DNA of 64,000 nt from Moorella sp. Hama-1 (lineage in GTDB: Bacteria; Bacillota; DSM-521; Neomoorellales; Neomoorellaceae): assembly GCF_023734095.1 (NCBI RefSeq), contig NZ_AP024620.1, forward strand, positions 3,195,570 through 3,259,569. Direction: 5' to 3'. This document shows, piece after piece, positions 35,113-43,887 of the stretch. Both the position numbers and the translations under genes were made by a program. Every line of letters begins with the position of its first letter. Position 1 is the first letter of the stretch. The notes below the pieces were generated by a model, which ran no database searches, was not told where the DNA came from, and saw only the letters and a list, made by a program, of their open reading frames with translations.

Positions 35113-35595
35113 TTACCGGTGATAGGTTTCCCCCCGCTGGATTTTGAAGGCGCGGTAAAGCTGCTCCAGGAGGATCAGGCGCATGAGCTGGTGAGGAAAG
35201 GTAAAACGGGAGAAGGAGAGGCGCAGGTCGGATTGCCGCAGGATAAAGGGCGCCAGGCCCAGGGTACTGCCGATAATCAAGGTTACCTCATTCCTGCCGG
35301 CCAGGGCGAGCTCCTCCAGTTGGCCGGCCAGATCCTCGGAAGATAGCATGGCCCCCTCCCGGTCCAGGGCGATGGTAAAGCTGTCCCGGGGCAGCAGCCG
35401 GGCGATTCCCCGGCCTTCCAAATCCAGGATATGTTCGGCCACGGCGGGAGAGGGTTTGTCGGGTACCTTTTCCTCGGGGGCCTCCAGGATGCGCACCCGG
35501 GCATAGGGCTGTAAGCGTTTCAGGTATTCCCCCACCCCGGCGACCAGGTAGCGCTCCCGCAACCTGCCGACGGCGACGATGGTAATGTGAAGCAT
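35113..35595 (-). CDS. rlmH: 23S rRNA pseudouridine-1915 N3-methyltransferase
   Basis: A 160-residue SPOUT methyltransferase (formerly YbeA/OrfX): ITIVAVGRLRERYLVAGVGEYLKRL at the N-terminus (from residue 4), ALDREGAMLSSEDLAGQL, and the SAM-binding knot region TLIIGSTLGLAPFILRQSD ending in LRLILLEQLYRAFKI. It methylates a pseudouridine in helix 69 of 23S rRNA in the finished ribosome. It starts at ATG 35595 and follows the HtrA gene on the same strand. Confidence 0.94.
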   Translation of the reverse strand: MLHITIVAVGRLRERYLVAGVGEYLKRLQPYARVRILEAPEEKVPDKPSPAVAEHILDLEGRGIARLLPRDSFTIALDREGAMLSSEDLAGQLEELALAGRNEVTLIIGSTLGLAPFILRQSDLRLSFSRFTFPHQLMRLILLEQLYRAFKIQRGETYHR

Positions 35596-35649
35596 GGTTT
35601 CCTCCGGAAATTCCCCCGTAGATTGACTTCGGCAAAATTGCCCTTGGTC

Positions 35650-36786
35650 CTACGTGGGTAATTCGCTCAGGGTGATGGTGTGGTTAACCGGCTGCGGCGA
35701 TTTGAGGCGGACGATGGTTAAAACCACCTGATCGCCGGGGGATTTCTTGTTGATCAGGCGCTGGATCTCATCGTAGGTGCTTACCTTCTGGTTATCCACG
35801 GCGGTAATGATATCCCCTTCCCGCAGGCCGGCTTTAGCCGCCGGGCCATCTTTGAAGACGCCGCCGATATATACCCCCACCGGAATATTATACCACTGGG
35901 CCATCTCCGGCGTAATCTCCTGCAGGTTATAAACCCCCAGGAAGGGATGGGTGACATGGCCGCGGGTAATTATCTGGTCAATGATGGGCCGCACGTCGTT
36001 AATGGGGATAGCGAAACCCATGCCCTCGACGCCACTGGCAGCTATCTTGACACTGTTGATACCAATAATTTCACCCCGCAGGTTGACCAGGGCGCCGCCG
36101 CTGTTACCGGGGTTGATGGGAGCGTCAGTCTGCAGGACCCTTAAGGTGATCTCCACTCCTCCGGGGCCGGTAACAGTTACCTCCCGGTTTAAAGCACTAA
36201 CCACCCCCACCGTCACCGAGCGGGCAAACTCCCGACCTAGGGGGTTGCCGATGGCCACTACTGTTTCCCCCACCTGCAGAGCGCTAGAATCCCCCAGGCG
36301 GGCCTGGGGGAGGTTGGGGACCTGAACCCGCAGAACAGCAAGATCGCTACGTTCATCTGCGCCCACCAGGGTAGCCGGGTAAGTCTGGGACCGGTCCAGG
36401 CTGACGGTTATGCGCCCGGCGCCGGCGATAACGTGATTATTGGTGACAATATAACCATTGGCTGTATCAAAGATTACCCCCGAACCCTGCTTCACCACGC
36501 CATCACCGGTAAAACTGGTGCCCGTCATGGCCTGAACCCCCACCACGCTGGGACCTACCTGCCGGGCAATGGCAACCACCGGTGAGTCAGCAGTAAATTG
36601 CGCTGGTATCCCCACCGGTGGGGCGACCTGACCTGCCGGTGGGGGCGCTGGCGGCAGGGGCCGGAGCAGTAAATGGGGGGCAAAATAAAGGGCTGCGCCG
36701 GCACCCAGGATTGAACTCAAGAAAACCAGGGCAATCAATAAGACCAGACGGTAACGCTTTAAGCCACCGGATAGAAAGTAGCGCAA
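35650..36786 (-). CDS. HtrA/DegP-like membrane-anchored serine protease
   Basis: A 378-residue S1C protease for quality control outside the membrane. Residues about 12-36 form a signal anchor, followed by a proline-rich linker. The catalytic triad is H118 (VTNNHVI), D148 (ERSDLAVL) and S229 (NPGNSGGAL). A single PDZ domain fills the C-terminus (GVYIGGVFKDGPAAKAGLREGDII). The gene is followed 54 bases later by rlmH, an arrangement common in Firmicutes. Confidence 0.93.
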   Translation of the reverse strand: MRYFLSGGLKRYRLVLLIALVFLSSILGAGAALYFAPHLLLRPLPPAPPPAGQVAPPVGIPAQFTADSPVVAIARQVGPSVVGVQAMTGTSFTGDGVVKQGSGVIFDTANGYIVTNNHVIAGAGRITVSLDRSQTYPATLVGADERSDLAVLRVQVPNLPQARLGDSSALQVGETVVAIGNPLGREFARSVTVGVVSALNREVTVTGPGGVEITLRVLQTDAPINPGNSGGALVNLRGEIIGINSVKIAASGVEGMGFAIPINDVRPIIDQIITRGHVTHPFLGVYNLQEITPEMAQWYNIPVGVYIGGVFKDGPAAKAGLREGDIITAVDNQKVSTYDEIQRLINKKSPGDQVVLTIVRLKSPQPVNHTITLSELPT

Positions 36787-36935
36787 GAAGGAAACCCCCT
36801 TACTTTTTTAAGGGGGGCGGCAGCCTTTACGGCCCTCGCCCCACCGGATGGTTTTCTTTGCTACCAGTTCTAATATTACCTGCCGCCTCCTTCTTTATAA
36901 GAGACCGGCTAAAAAAGCCAGCCTTGGCAAGGTTC

Positions 36936-36966
36936 AAAAAAAGCTTCCAGGGGGTCTCCCGGAAGC
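36936..36966 (-). terminator. terminator after the MA-like peptidase gene
   Basis: Minus-strand GCTTCC / GGAAGC stem with a GC-rich loop, followed by seven T. A second short GCCA-AGGC-TGGC hairpin with six T follows at 36909-36930, so termination is probably doubled. Confidence 0.78.
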
Positions 36967-36986
36967 GATAAACTAAAACTGGATTT

Positions 36987-37919
36987 TTATAGTTCCCCAA
37001 CGGGGGCATCACCCCCGTGAGGGGCAGCCTGGCCGGCCCCTTCGGCAGGCAATACGGCCCGGGACCACTTCAGCGGCACTTCCCGCTGAAAGCCCGCAGC
37101 GAAGTCAGTGACATTCGTCCCCAGCACCTGCTGGAAGGCCTGGTCCAAGGTGGCCCCCTGCCCCAGGCGGTCCAGAATCTGCTGCAGGCCCGCCAGACCC
37201 CGCTTCTGAACCAAATAATCAACCATCAGCAGAGATTGGCGATAGGCCAGGGACTGGTCAGGCAAATTGTCAAAGCCCCGATCCATATCCGCCAGGGAAT
37301 ACCAGGACGTCGCCCGGTCCGACCCCGGCATAGTAAAGCCCGTCAGCCGGCGTTCAACCTCCTGGGCGATGCCTTCTGTCAGCCAGCGGGGGTAATTGCC
37401 CCGGGCCTTCATATCCACCAGAAGGTGGGTAAACTCGTGGGCCATGGGTCCGGAGGCCGTGAAAATAGCGGCCACCTCCCCGGGGTCCCGGCTGTCAACC
37501 CAGTCGTGGGGTGAGAGGACACGAATAACGCCGCCCCAGTAGACCCCCATGGCGCTCTCACTGGACGGCCAGCCAAACTGCCGCGCCAGGCTGGCGCGAT
37601 CCGGATACAGGAGGATTAAGCTCTTGCCCCCGGGCCGGCAGGCCAAAAGCCTGGCGGCCGGCTGGTAGGCCGCTTCAGCAGTCTTTAAGACCAGGGGGGC
37701 CATAGCGGCATCCCCCGGCTGATAACGCACAATAAAATGATCACTGCTAAGGGCCAGCCAATCCCTGGTCTGCCAGGCAGTAAAACCGGCGACCAGCTGG
37801 CGTACCAGGTCATAGGTCCAGATGCGCGGTAATGCTGTAAGCTGAAAATATAAACTACCGGTAATAACCAAAAAAACAAGGCAGATAACAAGAAAAAACT
37901 GCCACCAGCCCTGGAACAT
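36987..37919 (-). CDS. MA-like zinc metallopeptidase, membrane anchored
   Basis: A 310-residue protein with one N-terminal membrane helix (about 7-27) and an outward domain. The zinc motif HEFTH is at 161-165 with a downstream glutamate E182 in WLTEGIAQEVE, as in gluzin-type MA-like peptidases. No specific substrate can be proposed. The ATG 37919 is preceded by GGGAGGGG. It stands as its own unit with a terminator after it. Confidence 0.85.
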   Translation of the reverse strand: MFQGWWQFFLVICLVFLVITGSLYFQLTALPRIWTYDLVRQLVAGFTAWQTRDWLALSSDHFIVRYQPGDAAMAPLVLKTAEAAYQPAARLLACRPGGKSLILLYPDRASLARQFGWPSSESAMGVYWGGVIRVLSPHDWVDSRDPGEVAAIFTASGPMAHEFTHLLVDMKARGNYPRWLTEGIAQEVERRLTGFTMPGSDRATSWYSLADMDRGFDNLPDQSLAYRQSLLMVDYLVQKRGLAGLQQILDRLGQGATLDQAFQQVLGTNVTDFAAGFQREVPLKWSRAVLPAEGAGQAAPHGGDAPVGEL

Positions 37920-37997
37920 GTTTCTCCCCTCCCTGGGAGCTCTCTCGTTCCGATTATACTACAGACTGGTAGCAGTATCACTGGTAATGGGTGGAAC

Positions 37998-38204
37998 CTA
38001 TTTTACTTCATAGCCGGCAGCACTGACAGCCTTCTTCATGGCCTCGATGTCAACCTTGCTGGAATCATAAGTAACCCGGGCCGTTTTTGCTCCCAGGTCA
38101 ACGGTGGCGTCGGTGACGCCGGCCAGATTCTTCAGGGCCTTTTCGACACTCATTTTGCAATGGTTACAGGACATGCCTTCTACCTGCAGGGTTACCTCAG
38201 CCAT
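37998..38204 (-). CDS. heavy-metal-associated (CopZ-like) copper chaperone
   Basis: A 68-residue HMA-domain protein with the MSCNHC metal motif (C13, C16) and a complete ferredoxin-like fold ending in AGYEVK. It probably carries Cu(I). The start is placed at ATG 38204 because GGAGGTGAAGG precedes it by 8 bases; an upstream ATG at 38219 would itself contain that ribosome site. No copper ATPase is nearby; trxB lies upstream. Confidence 0.9.
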   Translation of the reverse strand: MAEVTLQVEGMSCNHCKMSVEKALKNLAGVTDATVDLGAKTARVTYDSSKVDIEAMKKAVSAAGYEVK

Positions 38205-38366
38205 TTCCTTCACCTCCATCTACCCCCGAAGGGTATATTTGTCTCCATTATATTCCCCGGTGATGCCCCGGTCAAGCTGGATGATGCTCCCATTGCCGGC
38301 GCAGCGGCCCCCCTTCAGGCCAAACCCCGGTAGCCAGGAGAGGGTGGTCTCCCCGGACGGCCAGGG

Positions 38367-39284
38367 CTAATCCAGGCCGGCCAGGTAGCGCTCCGCAGCC
38401 ATGGCCGCCACGGCGCCATCGCCTACGGCCGTACTTACCTGGCGGAAGTTTTTAGCGCGGACATCACCGGCGGCAAAGACGCCGGGAACGGAGGTAGCCA
38501 GGTCTTCCCTGGTGACGATATACCCCCCCTGGTCCAGGGTCAGGGCGTTACCCAGGAAACCGGTGTTGGGTTCCAGCCCGATAAAGATAAAAACCCCGTC
38601 GAAAGGCTCTTCCCGGGTAGCCCCGCTTTTAACATCCTTCAGTGCCAGGCTAGTGACCTTGTCTTTACCCCGGACAGCGGTCACCACAGTATTCCACTCA
38701 AAAGAAATCTTCGGGTTATCCCGGGCCCGGTCCTGGATCACCCTGGTAGCCCGCAGGGCGTCGCGGCGGTGGATAATGGTAACCTGGCTGGCAAAACGGG
38801 TTAAGAACATAGCTTCCTCGACCGCCGAGTCGCCACCGCCGACTACGGCCACTTTTTTATCGCGGAAAAAGGCGCCGTCGCAGGTGGCGCAGTAAGAAAC
38901 GCCGCGGCCGCGAAATTCGGCCTCCCCCGGCACCCCCAGGGGCCGGGGATGGGCCCCGCTGGCGATAATGGCCGCCCGGGCTGCATACTCGCCGTTGCTG
39001 GTGATGGCCTTTTTCTCCTTGCCGGAAAAATCAACCTGGCGAACGGTGGTCATCTCCACCCGGGCGCCAAAATGCTGGGCCTGCTCGGCGAACTTCATGG
39101 CCAGGTCGATACCGGAGATCCCCTCTGGAAAACCCGGATAGTTCTCGATCCTGTCGGTCTGGCCGGCCTGACCGCCGGGGGCACCCATTTCCAACAGGAT
39201 TGTGTTCAAACCGCCCCGGGCACCATACAGGGCCGCCGTCAGCCCGGCCGGCCCGCCGCCAATAATCATGAGATCGTAGACCAT
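38367..39284 (-). CDS. trxB: thioredoxin reductase
   Basis: A 305-residue flavoprotein: FAD motif [19 protein letters not shown], redox-active C132-A-T-C135 in [14 protein letters not shown](P)-binding [15 protein letters not shown], and the C-terminal FAD contact [15 protein letters not shown]. It reduces thioredoxin with NADPH or a related donor. The ATG 39284 follows GGAGGG that lies inside a possible 21-codon leader frame. A sigmaA promoter is at 39388-39416. Confidence 0.94.
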   Translation of the reverse strand: MVYDLMIIGGGPAGLTAALYGARGGLNTILLEMGAPGGQAGQTDRIENYPGFPEGISGIDLAMKFAEQAQHFGARVEMTTVRQVDFSGKEKKAITSNGEYAARAAIIASGAHPRPLGVPGEAEFRGRGVSYCATCDGAFFRDKKVAVVGGGDSAVEEAMFLTRFASQVTIIHRRDALRATRVIQDRARDNPKISFEWNTVVTAVRGKDKVTSLALKDVKSGATREEPFDGVFIFIGLEPNTGFLGNALTLDQGGYIVTREDLATSVPGVFAAGDVRAKNFRQVSTAVGDGAVAAMAAERYLAGLD

Positions 39285-39290
39285 AGAAAA

Positions 39291-39356
39291 CTAAAACCCT
39301 CCTTCTTTGTCTAAAAGGCAGACTATGGCTATATTATGCACCTTGCAGAGATCCAT
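39291..39356 (-). CDS. possible 21-residue leader peptide upstream of trxB
   Basis: A short frame starting at ATG 39356 (GGAGG 6 bases upstream; another ATG at 39359) reads MDLCKVHNIAIVCLLDKEGG and ends with F and TAG, with two cysteines. The trxB ribosome site is embedded in its last codons, so translation of the two could be coupled. It may be chance. Confidence 0.35.
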   Translation of the reverse strand: MDLCKVHNIAIVCLLDKEGGF

Positions 39357-39387
39357 CATGTACCTCCCTTTTTATTTAACTATAGTT

Positions 39388-39416
39388 AGTATACGCCCTT
39401 ACTTTGGTTAATGCAA
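39388..39416 (-). promoter_or_regulatory. sigmaA promoter of trxB
   Basis: Minus strand TTGCAT (39411-39416), 17-base spacer, TATACT (39388-39393). Transcription would start about 30 bases before the possible leader frame. Confidence 0.7.
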
Positions 39417-39446
39417 GAAAAAATCCTTACGGGCTTGTCCGTAAGG
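39417..39446 (-). terminator. terminator after the M23 peptidase gene
   Basis: Minus-strand stem CCTTACGG / CCGTAAGG with a six-base loop followed by ATTTTTT. It sits directly before the trxB promoter. Confidence 0.88.
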
Positions 39447-39503
39447 GTTGAGCGCAGGATGTCTACCTGCAAGCGGCTGATTTAATAATAGCTGCCGGTC
39501 ATC

Positions 39504-40931
39504 TTACCGGAGATAGTTGTAAGGGTTCTGGAAACTGCCGCCGGTCAGGACTTCAAAGTGCAGGTGGGGCCCGGTGGTGCGACCCGTCATACCTACAAAG
39601 CCGATGGTCTGGCCCCGGGTAACCCGCTGACCCGGCCGGACGTTATAGCCGGATAAATGGGCGTACCTGGTCACTAAACCGCCGCCGTGGTCAATAACAA
39701 CCATCTTACCATAGCCGCCGTCGTAGCCGGTGCTGATAACTACCCCGGCTTCGGCAGCGCCCACCGCTTCGCCAACGCTCCCGGAGATATCCAGGCCCGA
39801 ATGAAACTCCCTGCCGCGATAACCAAATGGTGACGTAATGGCGCCCCTGATTGGCCAGGCCAGGCGGCCGGAGCCCCCACTCCGGGAAGCTAGGGCCAGC
39901 CGCGTCCCGCGCTCAACGACCCTGGTGACGGGTTCTTTAAGGACCTGCTGCTGCAGTACCTTCTTATCTACTACTGTCCCGTTCTGCATCACTACCTGGT
40001 AGGTGACCAGTTGCTCGCCTGCAGAGCCCTCCTGGGCTACCTTTTCCTGTCCCCGTAATAGACCAGCCGTTTCCTCTACTTGAGTAGCAAAGGGTAAGGG
40101 TTCTTTGATCTCCTGGTTATAAACGACCCTTACCTGGAGCAAGGGTTTCTCTACGGCCAGTTTTAACTGCTGGCCGATATCCAAGCGTTCCCCCTGGATG
40201 GTCGGGTTGGCCTTTTGAATATCAGCAACCAGCAGGTTATGTTCCCGGGCAATACTCCAGAGGGAGTCGCCCTCCTTGACGGTATAGGTGCTGCTAGCGG
40301 TTGCCGTTCCCCGCAATGCGGCCAGGGCCGCCTCCGGGCTTAAAATCTCCGCCGGGCCGGCCGGGCGGTGATCGTAAGCCACCTGCTCCAGGAAGGCGAC
40401 CTCCTGGACCTGCCCCGTGCCCGCCGGCGGCAGATAAGCCTGTTTAAAAGCGGCCAGGACGGCATCAGCGGTAGTATCGTCTTTCACAAGCAACCGCGGT
40501 TGACCATCGATGGTGATGACCGTGGCTGCCGCTACCAGGTGCAGTCGTTCGGTCAGGAGATTCTTCAACTCCGCGCCCGATATAATCCCCCGCGGGTCGA
40601 CGCGCACTTCCCGGTAATCTACCTTATCGCTAATGCGAACCCCCTGATCACTGCCGGCTCCGCCTCCCCTGATAATCTCCTGGAGGGTGCGATCAATCTC
40701 CCCCCGGCTGGCAACTACAGCCACCTGCTGGCCGTTAACCATTACCGCCCAGGCGTTTGGGGCCGTAAACTGATGCCAGCCCGCCAAGAGCAGGCCGCCA
40801 GCCAGAATTCCACTTATTAACAATGTTTGTTTTTTCTTGCTAGTCTTTATTTCTGCCCACCGTACGGGCAGCTTCTGCAGGAAGCGCCCGACGCTGGTCG
40901 CTAATGCCGGTAACTTTTTCGACGGTGGCAT
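39504..40931 (-). CDS. M23 peptidase with LysM and G5 domains
   Basis: A 475-residue cell-wall enzyme. A membrane anchor lies near residues 36-52, then a helical region, a LysM peptidoglycan-binding domain (about 215-260; YTVKEGDSLWSIAREHNL), a G5 domain (about 265-340), and a C-terminal LytM/M23 domain with zinc ligands in FHSGLDIS and HLHFEV. It probably cuts peptide cross-bridges in peptidoglycan. Related proteins act in cell separation or sporulation. Confidence 0.92.
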   Translation of the reverse strand: MPPSKKLPALATSVGRFLQKLPVRWAEIKTSKKKQTLLISGILAGGLLLAGWHQFTAPNAWAVMVNGQQVAVVASRGEIDRTLQEIIRGGGAGSDQGVRISDKVDYREVRVDPRGIISGAELKNLLTERLHLVAAATVITIDGQPRLLVKDDTTADAVLAAFKQAYLPPAGTGQVQEVAFLEQVAYDHRPAGPAEILSPEAALAALRGTATASSTYTVKEGDSLWSIAREHNLLVADIQKANPTIQGERLDIGQQLKLAVEKPLLQVRVVYNQEIKEPLPFATQVEETAGLLRGQEKVAQEGSAGEQLVTYQVVMQNGTVVDKKVLQQQVLKEPVTRVVERGTRLALASRSGGSGRLAWPIRGAITSPFGYRGREFHSGLDISGSVGEAVGAAEAGVVISTGYDGGYGKMVVIDHGGGLVTRYAHLSGYNVRPGQRVTRGQTIGFVGMTGRTTGPHLHFEVLTGGSFQNPYNYLR

Positions 40932-40989
40932 TACATTCCTCCTTTCCCCAAGTTATATATTCTCGCTTCAGGCCAGGAATCCTCCTATC

Positions 40990-42420
40990 TCAACAAACTT
41001 TTCCTTTTTCTTTTATTTCTTTTACCTGGACATAAAGGGCGGCTTCCAGGCGCATTTTTTGTAGGGCGCAGGCAATGGGTGCCGGCTGGCGCAAATCGCC
41101 AGTGGCAGCCAGGTTGGCGGCGTGGCAGCCGCCGCTGCAGTAAAAACGCGCCCAGCAACGGCGGCAGGAAGGCTGGTTATAAACATAGGCCTGGCGGAAG
41201 GACTCCCGCAGGTCCGGCCGGAGGATGCCCTCACGGACATTGCCCAGCCAGTAATCCCGGCGGCCGACCAGTTGGTGGCAGGGGTAGAGCTCCCCGGAAG
41301 GAGTTACGGCGAGATAGCTGGTGCCGGCGCCGCAGCCAGTAAGCCGTTTAACCAGGCAGGGCCCGGCAGCCGCGTCAATATTGAAATGGAAAAAGGAAAA
41401 GCCCTGTCCCGCTGCGGCTTTTTCCAGGTAGGCCCGGGCCAGGCGCCGGTACTCTGCGGCCAACCGGGGTAGATCTTCCTCTCTAATAGCATATTCGGCC
41501 CCGGGTGCGGCTACCACCGGTTCCAGGGACAGGTAACGAAATCCTAACTCTACCATATGCAGGATGTCCCTGGTAAAATCGAGGTTCTGGTGGGTATAGG
41601 TACCCCGCACCCAGTAGTCCCGGTGGTCCTGGCGGGAAACGAAATGTTGCTCCCGCTGGACGACCCGATCATAGGTGCCCCGGCCGGCGGCGTCGGGCCG
41701 GTTAAAGTCGTGGACCTCCGGGCGGCCATCGAGGCTCAAAATGACGCTTAAGCCCTCATCGATTAAATACTTCTCTACCTCAACCGTCAGGCCCAGGCCG
41801 TTGGTCGTCAGGGTGAAACTGATTCTCTTACCGCTGGCGGCCGCCTTTTGCCGGCCGTAGCTTACCAGATCCTGGACCACCCCGAAGTTTAACAGGGGCT
41901 CGCCGCCGAAAAAGTCTACTTCCACCCGCGGGCGGCTGCCGGCTTCCTGAAAAAGGAGGTCCAGGGCGGCATAGCCGGTCTCCCGGTCCATCAAGCCGCG
42001 CTCGCCACCGAAGGGACCGCCGTCGGCAAAACAGTAACGGCAACGCATGTTACAGTCATGGGCTACGTGCAGGCAGAGGGCCTGGAGGGTGGGCCGGGGT
42101 GGCCGGTAGTTCCGGCCGGCCTCATCCCGGCTAAAGAGGGTGCCGGCGGCCTGTTTGGCCGCCATTTCCCGGCAAACCGCGGTAATGGTTTCTTCCCCCC
42201 AGGTCCTGGTTGACCGAGGCAGGGCCGTCTGCCAGTTGGCAGGCGTCAGGAGCCCCCGTTCCTGCTGCTCCTTTAGTTCCTCCAGGACATCCCGGGCCGG
42301 GGCGTCCAGCAGGTGGACGGCGCCGCTGTTGACGTCCAATAGGAGAATGAGGTCCTCATAGGGAAACCAGTGCAGGTCCCCCTGCCAGTCAACGTCTGTC
42401 AAATCTAAGCTTATAGCCAA
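40990..42420 (-). CDS. scfB: SCIFF radical-SAM maturase (SPASM domain)
   Basis: A 476-residue radical-SAM enzyme. The cluster motif CNMRCRYCFADGG lies near residue 140; the C-terminal SPASM region has cysteines in GCGAGTSYLAV, ELYPCHQL and CRRCWARFYCSGGCHAAN. The N-terminal ~100 residues form a peptide-binding (RRE-like) region. It belongs to the group that makes thioether bridges in SCIFF (ranthipeptide) precursors, one of which is encoded just upstream at 42817-42963. The start is TTG, preceded by GGGGGGAT. A fold-back repeat separates it from the precursor gene. Confidence 0.9.
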   Translation of the reverse strand: MAISLDLTDVDWQGDLHWFPYEDLILLLDVNSGAVHLLDAPARDVLEELKEQQERGLLTPANWQTALPRSTRTWGEETITAVCREMAAKQAAGTLFSRDEAGRNYRPPRPTLQALCLHVAHDCNMRCRYCFADGGPFGGERGLMDRETGYAALDLLFQEAGSRPRVEVDFFGGEPLLNFGVVQDLVSYGRQKAAASGKRISFTLTTNGLGLTVEVEKYLIDEGLSVILSLDGRPEVHDFNRPDAAGRGTYDRVVQREQHFVSRQDHRDYWVRGTYTHQNLDFTRDILHMVELGFRYLSLEPVVAAPGAEYAIREEDLPRLAAEYRRLARAYLEKAAAGQGFSFFHFNIDAAAGPCLVKRLTGCGAGTSYLAVTPSGELYPCHQLVGRRDYWLGNVREGILRPDLRESFRQAYVYNQPSCRRCWARFYCSGGCHAANLAATGDLRQPAPIACALQKMRLEAALYVQVKEIKEKGKVC

Positions 42421-42460
42421 AGGAATCCCCCCGAAGATATTGATGGCATCATATTGTTGC

Positions 42461-42703
42461 GGTGCTGGCGGTTACAGGCGGAAGGTGACTTTGGTCCGAG
42501 GCGTAAGCAAACTCAGCGAAGCCGCACTGCGGCGGCGGTGAACGGGATGGGGATCGTAGCGTTACTTCAGAAACGAAAAATGTTACACCCCGTTATGAAG
42601 GATCAAAATGATAAAGTTTAGCCACCCCCGCCGCCGCAGAAGGCTGAGCGCCCAGTTTGCTCGCCGAGAACCACCGGAGCCTAAAGCCTGTACCGCCAGC
42701 ACC
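42461..42703. repeat. fold-back (MITE-like) element, copy 2 (inverted orientation)
   Basis: A 243-bp element with terminal inverted repeats (GGTGCTGGCGGTTACAGGC at the left, GGTGCTGGCGGTACAGGC read inward from the right). It matches copies 1 and 3 in reverse. It fills most of the 396-base gap between the SCIFF precursor and its maturase; the rest of that gap holds a terminator-like hairpin and no gene. Confidence 0.87.
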
Positions 42704-42783
42704 TCCTGCGCCTGCTGTTTTCCGATGTCGTTGCGACGGCGGGCGCCATGGCGCTCCTCCAAAACACGCCCCTCCAAGTACAG

Positions 42784-42810
42784 TAAAGGCCCGACAGTCG
42801 GCGTCGGGCC
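42784..42810 (-). terminator. weak terminator after the SCIFF precursor gene
   Basis: Minus-strand GGCCCGAC-N7-GTCGGGCC followed by TTTACTG. The T-run is only three, so read-through into the maturase gene is likely. Confidence 0.6.
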
Positions 42811-42816
42811 CGGGGG

Positions 42817-42963
42817 TTATTTCTTTGCTTTACGCTCGCAGGGCTGGTTGCTAACGGTAATCGAGGTCTTACAGGCCGACTGGCAGGAGACATGGCAATT
42901 GCCGCAGCCGCCCTGCTTAACGCTGTCCTGGAGGCGGGGGGTAAAAATCGTCTGGATGTGCAT
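42817..42963 (-). CDS. scfA: SCIFF (ranthipeptide) precursor with five cysteines
   Basis: A 48-residue peptide. The C-terminal half CGNCHVSCQSACKTSITVSN followed by QPCE matches the SCIFF core, with cysteines at 20, 23, 27, 31 and 42. The usual sixth cysteine (KTSCT in other members) is isoleucine 35 here. GGGAGG precedes the ATG 42963. The gene begins 15 bases after the rpsI stop, so it is probably transcribed with the ribosomal genes, and its maturase follows downstream. Confidence 0.93.
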   Translation of the reverse strand: MHIQTIFTPRLQDSVKQGGCGNCHVSCQSACKTSITVSNQPCERKAKK

Positions 42964-42978
42964 GTTAAAATCCTCCCT

Positions 42979-43371
42979 TTAGCGCTTCGAGAATTGCGGT
43001 GCTTTACGCGCTTTCTTCAAACCGTACTTTCTTCTCTCTTTCATCCGCGGGTCGCGGGTGAGAAAACCGCTGCGCTTTAAAACCGGCCGCAACTCACCGT
43101 CGGCCTGTAAAAGGGCGCGGGCAATCCCCATGCGGATGGCTCCGGCCTGGCCGGCAATGCCGCCACCCTCAACTTTCGCCAAAACATCAAAACGCCCCGC
43201 CATCTCGGTTGCCTCCAGGGGCTGGCGGACCAGCATTTCCAGGATCTTTTGACCAAAATAGGCATCCAGGGGACGATCATTCACCAGGACTCGCCCCTCA
43301 CCGGGTACCAGGCGCACCCGGGCAATGGCGTTCTTCCGCCGCCCGGTGCCGTAGAACTGTACTTGGGCCAA
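42979..43371 (-). CDS. rpsI: 30S ribosomal protein S9
   Basis: A 130-residue protein with the family opening [18 protein letters not shown] and the basic tail [16 protein letters not shown] that reaches toward the P-site tRNA. The start is TTG 43371, 8 bases after AAGGAG; this gives the usual S9 length, while an earlier TTG would overlap the ribosome site. It follows rplM by 18 bases. Confidence 0.96.
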   Translation of the reverse strand: MAQVQFYGTGRRKNAIARVRLVPGEGRVLVNDRPLDAYFGQKILEMLVRQPLEATEMAGRFDVLAKVEGGGIAGQAGAIRMGIARALLQADGELRPVLKRSGFLTRDPRMKERRKYGLKKARKAPQFSKR

Positions 43372-43389
43372 AGGGGTCAACTCCTTCCG

Positions 43390-43824
43390 TCAGTCTTTAA
43401 TCTCCCATACTTCTGGCTTCTGAGCCGTGTGGGGATGGTTATTACCCCGGTAGACCTTCAGCTTTTTAACCATTTTCCGGCCCAGGCTGTTGTGGGGGAT
43501 CATGCCCTTGACTGCCTTTTCAATGGCCCGCTCGGGGAAGGTCTTTAACAGGGTGGCATAATTCATGACTTTTAAACCGCCAGGATAACCCGTGTAGCGG
43601 ATATACTGTTTCTTTTGGAGTTTGTTGCCCGTAAGGCGGACTTTCTCGGCATTGATAATGATCACGTGATCGCCGGTGTCTACATGGGGAGTAAAGGTTG
43701 GTTTATGTTTACCCCTCAGGAGACGGGCGGCTTCCGTGGCAACCCGGCCCAGGGTTTTACCGTCCGCGTTGATCACGTACCACTTGCGCTCAACCTCTTG
43801 GGGTTTGGCCATAAAGGTGGACAT
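43390..43824 (-). CDS. rplM: 50S ribosomal protein L13
   Basis: A 144-residue protein with the family blocks [19 protein letters not shown] and [18 protein letters not shown], and the C-terminal [19 protein letters not shown]. It binds 23S rRNA early in 50S assembly. AGGAGGG precedes ATG 43824; it pairs with rpsI as in most bacteria. Confidence 0.97.
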   Translation of the reverse strand: MSTFMAKPQEVERKWYVINADGKTLGRVATEAARLLRGKHKPTFTPHVDTGDHVIIINAEKVRLTGNKLQKKQYIRYTGYPGGLKVMNYATLLKTFPERAIEKAVKGMIPHNSLGRKMVKKLKVYRGNNHPHTAQKPEVWEIKD

Positions 43825-43887
43825 TTTTTCCCTCCTGTTCCTGTCAACAGTCCTATTTTAAGCAATAACCCTACGTAAGTCAAGGTA

